DNA from: Pseudomonadota bacterium
GTDB lineage: Bacteria; Pseudomonadota; Gammaproteobacteria; UBA5335
Assembly: GCA_002862965.1 (NCBI GenBank)
Contig: PKCW01000154.1
Coordinates: 1-6,764 of the forward strand
Length of the DNA: 6,764 nucleotides
Direction: 5' to 3'
In this document: one piece after another, positions 1-6,764 of the stretch
How the letters are laid out: every line of letters starts with the position of its first letter
Position numbering within the stretch: the stretch's first letter is position 1
The notes under the pieces: generated by a model
What the model was told of the DNA's origin: nothing
Database searches by the model: none
What the model saw: the letters and a program-made list of their open reading frames with translations, nothing else
Translations under genes and position numbers: made by a program

Positions 1-1446
1 GCACCCGTGTCGTCGCCATTGCGCCTCGGTTTCGGCGCGGATCAGTGTGATGCGCCGCTGGGCGCGCAGCAGGCGCTCGTCGCTGCGCACGATGCCCACG
101 TAGTCCCACATCGCGCGGCGCAGTTCCGTCCAGTTGTGATGGACGGTCACGTGCTCGGTGGAGGACTTGCCGGCTGGAGCGGGCGGCGCATCCGCGATCT
201 CGGCGATGGGCAAGTGCGGCAGGCGGGTCAGGATGTCGTCGGCGGCCGACTCGGCGAAGACGAAGCATTCCAGCAGCGAGTTGCTGGCCATGCGGTTGGC
301 GCCATGCAAGCCGGTGTGGGCGGTTTCCCCGATCGCATAGAGGTTCTCCAGATCGGTGCGCGCGCGCAGATCGGTCACGACACCGCCGCAGGTGTAGTGG
401 GCGGCGGGCACCACCGGCAAGGGCTGCTCGGTCATGTCCAGTCCCAGGGCCAGACACTGTGCGTGGATGGTCGGGAAATGCGCCTGGATGAATGCGCTGC
501 CGCGGTGGCGGATGTCGAGATACACGCAGGGGATGCCCAGCCGCTTCATTTCGTGATCGATCGCGCGGGCCACGATGTCTCGCGGCGCCAGATCGCCGCG
601 CGGGTCGAAGCCCGCCATGAAGGCCGTGCCATCGGGCAGCAGCAGGCGCCCCCCTTCGCCGCGCACGGCTTCGCTGACGAGAAACACGCGCGAGCCCTGA
701 GCCGGCAGGTAGAGGCAGGTGGGGTGGAACTGCATGAACTCGAGGTTGGCGACGCGACAACCGGCGCGCCAGGCCATGGCGATGCCATCACCGGTCGCGA
801 CCTCGGGGTTGCTGGTGTAAAGGTAGACGCGACTGGCGCCGCCGGTGGCGAGGGCCACGCTGCGGGCCAGCCAGGATTGTACGGCGCCGGTGTCCCGGTT
901 CAGCAGCCGCGCGCCGCAACAGGACCGTTGCCCGCGCAACGCCCCGTCGTGCGTGATGAGATCGACGGCCATGTGCCGTTCCAGCATGCGGATCCGCGGA
1001 TGCGCCCGGCAGGCTGCGAGCAAGACCTCCGAGACGGCCCGGCCGGTGGCGTCCGCGGCATGGACGACGCGCCGGTGGCGGTGGCCGCCCTCCCGGGTCA
1101 GATGCAGCGGGCTGTCCGAGTTGGGCTGGTCATCCTCGCGGGTGAAGGCCACGCCCAGTGTGCTCAGCCAGGCAATGGCGGACGCGCCACGCGCTGCGGT
1201 AAAGCGGACCGCTTCGGGGTCGCAGAGGCCGGCGCCCGCGATCAGCGTATCTTCCACATGTGCCTCGACCGAGTCATCGACGTCCAGGACGGCCGAGATG
1301 CCGCCCTGGGCGTACGCCGTGCTGCCTTCGCTGGGGCTCGCCTTGCACACCACCGTCACCGCGCAGTGAGGCGCCAGGCGCAATGCCAGCGATAGCCCGG
1401 CTGCGCCGCTGCCGATGATGAGAACGTCTGTCGTGTGGGTGGTCAT
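1..1446 (-). CDS. nadB: L-aspartate oxidase (quinolinate synthetase B), 3' end truncated by window
   Basis: FAD-dependent cytoplasmic enzyme that oxidises L-aspartate to iminoaspartate, which NadA condenses into quinolinate in de novo NAD synthesis. Reading the minus strand from ATG at 1446 gives 482 codons without a stop, running off the left edge; family members are about 540 residues, so roughly 60 are missing. Residues 7-17 carry the dinucleotide-binding start DVLIIGSGAAG, and 42-50 the STAYAQGGI FAD segment. Residues matching the known active site are present: Glu119 (in HLTREGGH), His241 (QFHPT), Arg289 (APRDIVARA), His350 (AAHYTCGG) and Arg385 (GLHGANRMASNS). The rest follows the E. 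coli protein closely, which separates it from the related succinate and fumarate flavoproteins. No clear Shine-Dalgarno precedes the ATG. The start is supported because the Rossmann motif begins only a few residues in, as in homologues. It is divergent from rpoE. Confidence 0.97.
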   Translation of the reverse strand, partial: MTTHTTDVLIIGSGAAGLSLALRLAPHCAVTVVCKASPSEGSTAYAQGGISAVLDVDDSVEAHVEDTLIAGAGLCDPEAVRFTAARGASAIAWLSTLGVAFTREDDQPNSDSPLHLTREGGHRHRRVVHAADATGRAVSEVLLAACRAHPRIRMLERHMAVDLITHDGALRGQRSCCGARLLNRDTGAVQSWLARSVALATGGASRVYLYTSNPEVATGDGIAMAWRAGCRVANLEFMQFHPTCLYLPAQGSRVFLVSEAVRGEGGRLLLPDGTAFMAGFDPRGDLAPRDIVARAIDHEMKRLGIPCVYLDIRHRGSAFIQAHFPTIHAQCLALGLDMTEQPLPVVPAAHYTCGGVVTDLRARTDLENLYAIGETAHTGLHGANRMASNSLLECFVFAESAADDILTRLPHLPIAEIADAPPAPAGKSSTEHVTVHHNWTELRRAMWDYVGIVRSDERLLRAQRRITLIRAETEAQWRRHGC

Positions 1447-1465
1447 CGCGGGAATGTGAAACGGC

Positions 1466-1474
1466 TGATAGAAT
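1466..1474 (+). promoter_or_regulatory. Candidate extended -10 promoter (distal) for rpoE
   Basis: The sequence TGATAGAAT has a TG dinucleotide one base before TAGAAT, the arrangement of an extended -10 sigma-70 promoter. No good -35 is visible about 17 nt upstream. It would start transcription near 1481 and give rpoE a leader of about 130 nt. rpoE/algU genes in other gammaproteobacteria have both housekeeping and sigma-E-dependent promoters, which makes a second promoter plausible. The starting point would fall inside the hairpin at 1476-1498, so the RNA from this promoter would not carry the whole hairpin. Confidence 0.3.
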
Positions 1475-1475
1475 C

Positions 1476-1498
1476 GCCCACCAACGCGGTTGGCGGGC
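1476..1498. repeat. Inverted repeat in the nadB-rpoE intergenic region
   Basis: The arms GCCCACCAAC (1476-1485) and GTTGGCGGGC (1489-1498) are complementary except for one A.C mismatch and are separated by the three bases GCG, giving nine base pairs. On the nadB side it would lie in the mRNA leader, about 30 nt before the start codon. No T-run follows on either strand, so it is not a normal intrinsic terminator. It could be an RNA structure affecting nadB translation or a binding site for a dimeric regulator. The sequence does not identify which regulator. Confidence 0.55.
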
Positions 1499-1517
1499 CC
1501 GATGCGGATGCGGGCTT

Positions 1518-1546
1518 ACTATAAACCGCTTTTTTGATCGAAAGAA
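1518..1546 (-). promoter_or_regulatory. Candidate housekeeping promoter for nadB
   Basis: On the minus strand, TATAGT (plus positions 1523-1518) matches five of six bases of the sigma-70 -10 consensus. The hexamer 17 nt upstream, TTCTTT (1546-1541), is a poor -35, so the call rests on the -10 and on position. The transcript would start near 1511 and give nadB a leader of about 65 nt that includes the inverted repeat at 1476-1498. The candidate -35 lies beside the -35 of the sigma-E-type promoter for rpoE, so the two polymerases could compete. Confidence 0.33.
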
Positions 1547-1547
1547 C

Positions 1548-1573
1548 GAACTCTCCCGGTTTGAGCTTGTCTA
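1548..1573 (+). promoter_or_regulatory. Sigma-E (RpoE/AlgU)-type autoregulatory promoter of rpoE
   Basis: GAACTC at 1548-1553 is followed after exactly 16 nt by TCTA at 1570-1573 (GTCTA including 1569). The known sigma-E/AlgU consensus is roughly GAACTT, 16-17 nt, then TCTGA or TCTAA, so both elements and the spacing fit with one mismatch in the -35. Transcription would begin near 1580, a few tens of bases before the rpoE start. Autoregulation of rpoE by its own product is established in E. coli and Pseudomonas. Here it is inferred from the motif and its position directly upstream of rpoE. Confidence 0.75.
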
Positions 1574-1612
1574 GTGGGCAAGAGAACGCCGGGGGCCGGA
1601 GTGATGCCCCCG

Positions 1613-2200
1613 ATGGGCGATGCAGGTGCAGTTGACCAGGATCTGGTGAAGCGGGTCCAGCGGGGCGACAAGACGGCTTTTGATCTGTTGGTGCGCAAGT
1701 ACCAGCACAAGGTGATCAAGCTGGTGTCCCGCTATGTGTACGACCCGAGCGATGCGCACGATGTGGCGCAGGAAGCCTTCATCAAGGCGTATCGGGCCTT
1801 GCCCGGGTTTCGGGGCGACAGTGCGTTCTATACGTGGCTGTACCGGATCGCGATCAACACCGCCAAGAACCATGTGGCGGCCAGGAATCGGGCCCCGGTC
1901 AGTTCGGTTTCGGAGTTCGGTAACGAAGACTCGGAAGTCGATTTTTCGGCCCGTTTGAGCGACATCGACACGCCCGAAGCGCTGTTGCTCACCGACGAGG
2001 TGCGTCGGACCATCCTGTCGGCAATCGACGCATTGCCGCAGGATCTCCGGACGGCGCTGATCTTGCGGGAAATCGAGGGCATGAGTTATGAAGAGATTGC
2101 CAAAACGATGGAATGCCCGGTGGGTACTGTCCGGTCTAGGCTGTTTCGAGCGCGGGATACCATCGATGCCGAGCTCAAGAAAATCGAGGGATTGACCTGA
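1613..2200 (+). CDS. rpoE: RNA polymerase sigma-E factor (RpoE/AlgU), ECF family
   Basis: ECF sigma factor that directs RNA polymerase to envelope-stress promoters; RseA holds it inactive at the membrane. The 195-residue product has sigma region 2 at about 24-91, including YQHKV (30-34), DVAQEAFIKAYRAL (50-63) and FRGDSAFYTWLYRIAINTAK (66-85). Region 4 is at about 138-185, including LPQDLRTAL and the helix-turn-helix stretch SYEEIAKTMECPVGTVRSRL. These match E. coli RpoE and Pseudomonas AlgU almost word for word. I chose ATG 1613 because it puts seven residues before the conserved DQxLVxRVQxGD segment, as in homologues, with GGAG at 1598-1601 upstream, although the spacing is long. ATG 1604 (198 residues, GGGGG at 1591-1595) is a close alternative. 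GTG 1574 is unlikely because it abuts the predicted -10 and precedes the likely transcript start. It is the first gene of the rpoE-rseA-rseB operon. Confidence 0.97.
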   Translation: MGDAGAVDQDLVKRVQRGDKTAFDLLVRKYQHKVIKLVSRYVYDPSDAHDVAQEAFIKAYRALPGFRGDSAFYTWLYRIAINTAKNHVAARNRAPVSSVSEFGNEDSEVDFSARLSDIDTPEALLLTDEVRRTILSAIDALPQDLRTALILREIEGMSYEEIAKTMECPVGTVRSRLFRARDTIDAELKKIEGLT

Positions 2201-2203
2201 ATC

Positions 2204-2818
2204 ATGAATGACAAGACCACGCAGTCGGGATCCACGAAACAGCAGCTTGGGCAGTCCATCGACACGGATACCGAATTCGCAGCGGACATGTCGGCCTGGA
2301 TGGATGGCGAATTGACCGGCGGGCGGGCGCGTCTCGTGGCGCAGGGCATGACGGCCGATGCGTCCAGGCGATCACAATGGGCTCGCTACCACCTGATCGG
2401 TGACGTGCTGCGGGACAATCTTCCGGCTTCCGGCATCGTAGACATCGCATCGGCGGTCAGGGCCGAAATCGACAAGGATGAGTCGACTCCCCGCGTATCG
2501 CGCATGCCGCTCGCGGGTCACCCCCGTGCATGGGGCTTGGCCGCATCCCTGATTCTGGCATCGGTGATTCTCGTCAATTCATGGCAACGCCCCGGATCAT
2601 CCACGGTCGATGTCGCCGCCCGCCCCGATACGACCGCTCCGGTGGCCGTGGCGACCGCCGCCGATGTGGAGCCGGATCGCGCCGACACCTCCGAACTCGA
2701 TCAATATCTGCGCAACCACACGCTGGCCTTGGTGGATACCGGTGAACCGGCGCGCATGCTGCCTTATCTCAGCATGGCCGAATCGGCGGTCGAGCCCGTT
2801 TCCGCCATCGCTCCGTGA
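2204..2818 (+). CDS. rseA: Sigma-E factor negative regulatory protein RseA (MucA-like anti-sigma factor)
   Basis: Single-pass inner-membrane anti-sigma factor: the cytoplasmic N-terminus binds RpoE, and stepwise proteolysis releases it under envelope stress. The 204-residue product has the RseA N-terminal signature MSAWMDGEL (29-37) and WARYHLIGDVLR (59-70), then a hydrophobic membrane segment at about 110-127 (WGLAASLILASVILVNSW). An Ala/Asp/Thr-rich periplasmic part ends in a MucA-like tail, LDQYLRNH (165-172) and MLPYLSMAE (185-193). The order is N-in, C-out, as in the family. It starts 3 nt after the rpoE stop with only a weak upstream GAGGG, so translation is probably coupled to rpoE, which would help keep sigma and anti-sigma in balance. 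The first 28 residues are a polar extension that E. coli RseA and P. aeruginosa MucA largely lack. ATG 2288 would remove it but leaves almost nothing before the domain. Sequence divergence is high, as usual for the family. Confidence 0.93.
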   Translation: MNDKTTQSGSTKQQLGQSIDTDTEFAADMSAWMDGELTGGRARLVAQGMTADASRRSQWARYHLIGDVLRDNLPASGIVDIASAVRAEIDKDESTPRVSRMPLAGHPRAWGLAASLILASVILVNSWQRPGSSTVDVAARPDTTAPVAVATAADVEPDRADTSELDQYLRNHTLALVDTGEPARMLPYLSMAESAVEPVSAIAP

Positions 2819-3786
2819 GGCCCGCCATTCCCGACATGCGGGCTGCCTTCCTGCTCGTTTCCCTGTGTATCGCCGCACCCTTCGTCCAGGCCGGCGAAGC
2901 GCCGGCGGAATGGATCCTGCGCACGGTCAAGGCCTACGGCGCGTTGAGTTATGAGGGCACGTTCGTCTACCAGAAGAACGACTCGCTGGAGACGATGCAG
3001 GTGATCCACTCGCCGGAGAAGGAAGGCCAGACACGTCTGGTCGCGCTCAACGGCGAAATGAACGAGATCCATCGCCGGGGTGGGCAGATGACCCGCTACC
3101 TCCCCGAGCGTGGGCTGATGATCGAAGGGCTGCGCTGGAGCAACCCTTTTTTTTCGGCCCAGCCTGAGGACATGGGGCGACTGACCGCTCACTACAGCCT
3201 CGAACTGGGCCCCGCGGACCGCGTGGCCGGCCGGGCGTGCCAACGGCTGCGGGTGCGTCCGCGTGACGGCTACCGATACGGTTATCGGCTCTGCGTCGAC
3301 CGGGAGACCGGCCTGATCCTGCACGCTCAGATGATCGGCGAGGACGACCGTATCCGCCAGGAAGTGATGTTCACGGCGTTGACGGTAAAGGACCGCATCG
3401 ACCCGCGATTGCTGGCGCCGGCGGTGGACGTGTCCAAGCTGAAGCGCGAAATCGTGAAGACCAATGCGGACGCTGCACGGACAATGGATGTGCGCCACTG
3501 GGATGTGCCTGATCCGCCGTCCGGTTATCGTCTGGTCTTCGGCGCCGATCACGTCGTCCCCGGTGGGGGCGGACAGGAACATCTGGTGTACAGCGACGGC
3601 CTTTCGGCCATATCGGTCTTCATCGATGCCGGTCCCGTGCGCGGCAAGCCCATCGTCGGGCAGACCAGTCGCGGCAGCATGAACGCCTACGGCGATGTCC
3701 GCGACGGGCATCAGGTCCTGGTCGTCGGTGAGGTCCCCTATGCGGCGCTGAAGGCCATGGCCGATTCGCTGCACCGCCGTCGCTGA
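2815..3786 (+). CDS. rseB: Periplasmic sigma-E regulator RseB/MucB
   Basis: Periplasmic protein that binds the outer part of RseA, shields it from site-1 proteolysis, and lets go when it senses mislocalised lipoprotein-like or lipopolysaccharide ligands (known for E. coli RseB). The product is 323 residues, close to the family's 315-320. It begins with a signal peptide: the hydrophobic run AAFLLVSLCIAAPFVQA ends at a likely signal peptidase I site, VQA|GE, after residue 26. The large LolA-like domain spans about 31-205, with YEGTFVYQ, ETMQVIHS, RYLPERG and GYRYGYRLCVDRETGLILHA as family landmarks. The smaller C-terminal domain (about 225-323) ends with VPYAALKAMADSL. The GTG start at 2815 overlaps the rseA stop as GTGA, which suggests coupled translation. 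ATG 2836 is an alternative that gives a shorter, more usual signal peptide. The gene contains a run of eight T at 3147-3154. Confidence 0.93.
   Translation: MRPAIPDMRAAFLLVSLCIAAPFVQAGEAPAEWILRTVKAYGALSYEGTFVYQKNDSLETMQVIHSPEKEGQTRLVALNGEMNEIHRRGGQMTRYLPERGLMIEGLRWSNPFFSAQPEDMGRLTAHYSLELGPADRVAGRACQRLRVRPRDGYRYGYRLCVDRETGLILHAQMIGEDDRIRQEVMFTALTVKDRIDPRLLAPAVDVSKLKREIVKTNADAARTMDVRHWDVPDPPSGYRLVFGADHVVPGGGGQEHLVYSDGLSAISVFIDAGPVRGKPIVGQTSRGSMNAYGDVRDGHQVLVVGEVPYAALKAMADSLHRRR
3147..3154 (+). repeat. T8 homopolymer inside rseB
   Basis: Eight consecutive T lie within the Pro-Phe-Phe-Ser codons at residues 111-114 of RseB, in an otherwise GC-rich gene. A gain or loss of one T would shift the frame in the first third of the protein and remove most of both domains. 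The tract is observed; any slippage is inference. Confidence 0.6.
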
Positions 3787-3828
3787 TGGCGTGAGGCGCA
3801 TCGCGCGGGGCCTGCCGTTCCGGATCCG

Positions 3829-3856
3829 CCGGCACGGCACCCTGCCGGGCAGCCGG
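3829..3856 (+). other. GC-rich hairpin between rseB and the glutaredoxin-like gene
   Basis: The inner stem CGGCA/TGCCG (3835-3839 with 3843-3847, loop CCC) is extended by an outer stem CCGGC/GCCGG (3829-3833 with 3852-3856), with an internal loop of A opposite GGCA. It sits about 40 nt after the rseB stop. There is no T-tract directly after it, so it is a poor intrinsic terminator. It could act as a 3'-end stabiliser, a partial attenuator, or be chance in GC-rich DNA. Confidence 0.35.
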
Positions 3857-3865
3857 TCGATGACG

Positions 3866-3871
3866 TAGAAT
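3866..3871 (+). promoter_or_regulatory. Candidate -10 element before the glutaredoxin-like gene and lepA
   Basis: TAGAAT matches the sigma-70 -10 hexamer at five of six positions and lies 35 nt before the start codon at 3906. The hexamer 17 nt upstream (TGCCGG) is not a convincing -35. A promoter here would uncouple the glutaredoxin-like gene, lepA and lepB from the stress operon, which makes sense for housekeeping genes, but the evidence is thin. Confidence 0.3.
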
Positions 3872-3905
3872 CAACCCCTTTGGCGTTCTGGCGGTTTTTC
3901 CCTCG

Positions 3906-4169
3906 ATGAAGCTCCACTTGACCCTTTACACCCGGCCCCGTTGCGGGCTGTGCGATCTCCTGCACGAAGATCTGCTGACCCTGTGCCGCGGCCGGACGGT
4001 GGAGATCGTCCCCATCGATGTCGACGGCGATCCCGACCTCAAGGCTCGCTATGGGGCCCGTGTTCCGGTCGTGGTCGGCGATGGCGCCGTGCTGTGCGAG
4101 GGGCGATTGGACGCGGCGGCTGTGCGCGCCTTTCTGGAGCGGCCCGCCACGCGCATCGGAGCCGCTTGA
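3906..4169 (+). CDS. Small glutaredoxin/thioredoxin-fold protein with CGLC motif
   Basis: An 87-residue protein of the glutaredoxin-like (DUF836-type) family. It opens with a beta strand ([10 protein letters not shown]) leading into a redox motif, Cys13-Gly-Leu-Cys16, followed by a helix. The RVPVV stretch at 52-56 supplies the cis-proline (Pro54) expected beside the active site in thioredoxin folds, and the strand-helix end is at about 58-80. Length and motif order fit the family. It has no signal peptide, so it is probably a cytoplasmic thiol oxidoreductase, but the substrate is unknown and I assign no gene symbol. The CGLC motif differs from the CPYC of classical glutaredoxins and the CGPC of thioredoxins. 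Its stop lies 5 nt before the lepA ATG, so the two are likely co-transcribed. No Shine-Dalgarno is visible before the ATG. Members of this family also occur before lepA in other gammaproteobacteria, from general recollection. Confidence 0.88.
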   Translation: MKLHLTLYTRPRCGLCDLLHEDLLTLCRGRTVEIVPIDVDGDPDLKARYGARVPVVVGDGAVLCEGRLDAAAVRAFLERPATRIGAA

Positions 4170-4174
4170 CGATC

Positions 4175-5977
<1,803 letters not shown>

Positions 5978-5994
5978 CTACGGAAATACCATTG

Positions 5995-6001
5995 TAAGGA
6001 G
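5995..6001 (+). promoter_or_regulatory. Strong ribosome binding site of lepB
   Basis: TAAGGAG, a near-perfect Shine-Dalgarno, ends 5 nt before ATG 6007. It is by far the best ribosome binding site in the window and fixes the lepB start. The lepA-lepB gap of 29 nt has no terminator or clear promoter, so lepB is probably read from the lepA transcript but translated independently. Confidence 0.85.
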
Positions 6002-6006
6002 TCCGC

Positions 6007-6764
6007 ATGCGCGCCGATTTTTCCCTGTTGCTGGTCGTTCTCACCGTGATTACCGGCGTGCTGTGGGTGCTGGATCGCTATCGCTGGGCGCCGGCGCGGC
6101 AGCGCAGCGGGAATGGTGAAGGGCCATCGGGCCTGGTCGAGTTCGGTCGCAGTCTGTTTCCGGTCGTGCTGGCGGTGTTCCTGGTCCGGTCCTTCCTCGT
6201 CGAGCCGTTCCGCATTCCCTCGGGCTCGATGGTGCCGACCCTGCTGACGGGTGATTTCATCCTGGTCAACAAGTTTGCCTATGGGGTGCGGATCCCGGTG
6301 TTCAACACACGCGTCCTGCCCTTCGGTTACCCCGAGCGCGGGGACGTGATGGTGTTCCGTTTCCCGGAAGATCCGTCCAAGGATTTCATCAAGCGGGTCA
6401 TCGGCTTGCCGGGGGACGAAATCGTCTATCGCGACAAGCAGGTCTACTTGAACGGCGCTCCCTTGCCGATAACCCCGACAGGGCGTTACACCGGGCCGGG
6501 GGTGCCGGCGCGCTGGGAGGCATGGGAGTTCGAGGAACAGGTCGGCGAGGTGATGCATCATCTGCTCAAGACCACCGGCAGGCCGTCCTACAACATGCGC
6601 GCCGTCGTCCCGCCGGACCAGTATTTCGTCATGGGCGACAATCGGGACAACAGCGACGACAGCCGCCGCTGGGGTACCGTACCCGACGCCAATCTGGTGG
6701 GCCGCGCGTTTGCCATCTGGATGAATTGGGACCCGGATGCCGGGCTGCCCTTGTGGTCGCGAAT
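6007..6764 (+). CDS. lepB: Signal peptidase I (leader peptidase), 3' end truncated by window
   Basis: Inner-membrane serine protease that removes signal peptides from exported proteins, with a Ser/Lys dyad acting at the periplasmic face. Reading from ATG 6007 gives 252 codons without a stop to the right edge; family members in gammaproteobacteria are about 260-325 residues, so the end is missing. Two membrane segments are visible, at about 5-22 and 50-65, with a basic linker (RYRWAPARQR) between them, the usual two-span topology. Box B has the catalytic serine, FRIPSGSMVPTL with Ser74. The box D segment KDFIKRVIGLPGD carries the general-base Lys129, and box E is GDNRDNSDDSR at 210-220. A TM1-linker shorter than in E. 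coli is common outside enterobacteria. It follows lepA by 29 nt. By synteny with relatives, rnc and era would be expected next, outside the window. Confidence 0.97.
   Translation, partial: MRADFSLLLVVLTVITGVLWVLDRYRWAPARQRSGNGEGPSGLVEFGRSLFPVVLAVFLVRSFLVEPFRIPSGSMVPTLLTGDFILVNKFAYGVRIPVFNTRVLPFGYPERGDVMVFRFPEDPSKDFIKRVIGLPGDEIVYRDKQVYLNGAPLPITPTGRYTGPGVPARWEAWEFEEQVGEVMHHLLKTTGRPSYNMRAVVPPDQYFVMGDNRDNSDDSRRWGTVPDANLVGRAFAIWMNWDPDAGLPLWSR

Noticed and set aside
7..1395. Long plus-strand open frame of 462 codons
   Set aside because: It lies antisense to nadB, whose minus-strand frame is open for 482 codons and carries all the family motifs. The plus-strand translation shows no family and has the Gly/Ala/Arg/His-rich look of a shadow frame in GC-rich DNA.
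1574..1612. GTG 1574 as the start of rpoE
   Set aside because: It would add 13 residues not seen in the family, has no Shine-Dalgarno, and sits between the predicted -10 and the transcript start.
2764..3840. Minus-strand open frame of 358 codons
   Set aside because: It is antisense to rseB, shows no recognisable protein features, and is explained by GC-rich codon bias on the opposite strand.
3829..3905. Intrinsic terminator after rseB
   Set aside because: The hairpin at 3829-3856 is not followed by a T-run, and the T5 at 3895-3899 lies about 40 nt further on without its own stem. I list the hairpin only as a structure.
3941..4174. Upstream in-frame extension of lepA (78 extra residues)
   Set aside because: It overlaps the glutaredoxin-like gene in another frame, is Arg-rich and unlike any LepA N-terminus. 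The family start aligns at ATG 4175.

Overview
This is a high-GC gammaproteobacterial chromosome segment. It holds the envelope-stress sigma factor locus next to core housekeeping genes, in the order nadB (minus strand, divergent) | rpoE-rseA-rseB | glutaredoxin-like gene | lepA-lepB (plus strand). This synteny (nadB divergent from rpoE/algU, lepA-lepB downstream) is typical of Gammaproteobacteria. The MucA-like C-terminus of the anti-sigma factor and the glutaredoxin-like gene before lepA point away from enterobacteria, but I cannot name a genus.

Layout. Positions 1-1446 (minus) hold L-aspartate oxidase, whose 3' end is cut by the left window edge. Positions 1447-1573 are a divergent regulatory region. 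It contains a good match to a sigma-E autoregulatory promoter (GAACTC, 16 nt, TCTA), a possible housekeeping extended -10 promoter for rpoE, a candidate nadB promoter on the other strand, and a strong inverted repeat. Positions 1613-3786 hold rpoE, rseA and rseB, with a 3-nt gap and a 4-nt overlap, so they are almost certainly one translationally coupled operon. Positions 3787-3905 are a 119-nt gap with a hairpin lacking a U-tract and a possible -10 element. Positions 3906-5977 hold a small CxxC thioredoxin-fold protein and LepA (EF4), 5 nt apart. Positions 6007-6764 hold signal peptidase I, cut by the right window edge.

How the genes work together. RpoE directs transcription of cell-envelope repair genes. 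RseA is the membrane anti-sigma factor that holds it, and RseB is the periplasmic sensor that protects RseA from proteolysis. LepA and LepB act in translation and in protein export. NadB starts NAD synthesis from aspartate and appears unrelated in function, sharing only the divergent control region.

I found no mobile element, CRISPR array, RNA gene or clearly novel system. The points most worth a second look are in regulation and gene content: the back-to-back promoters, the absence of rseC and degP/mucD from this locus, a T8 tract inside rseB, and the N-terminal extension of RseA.
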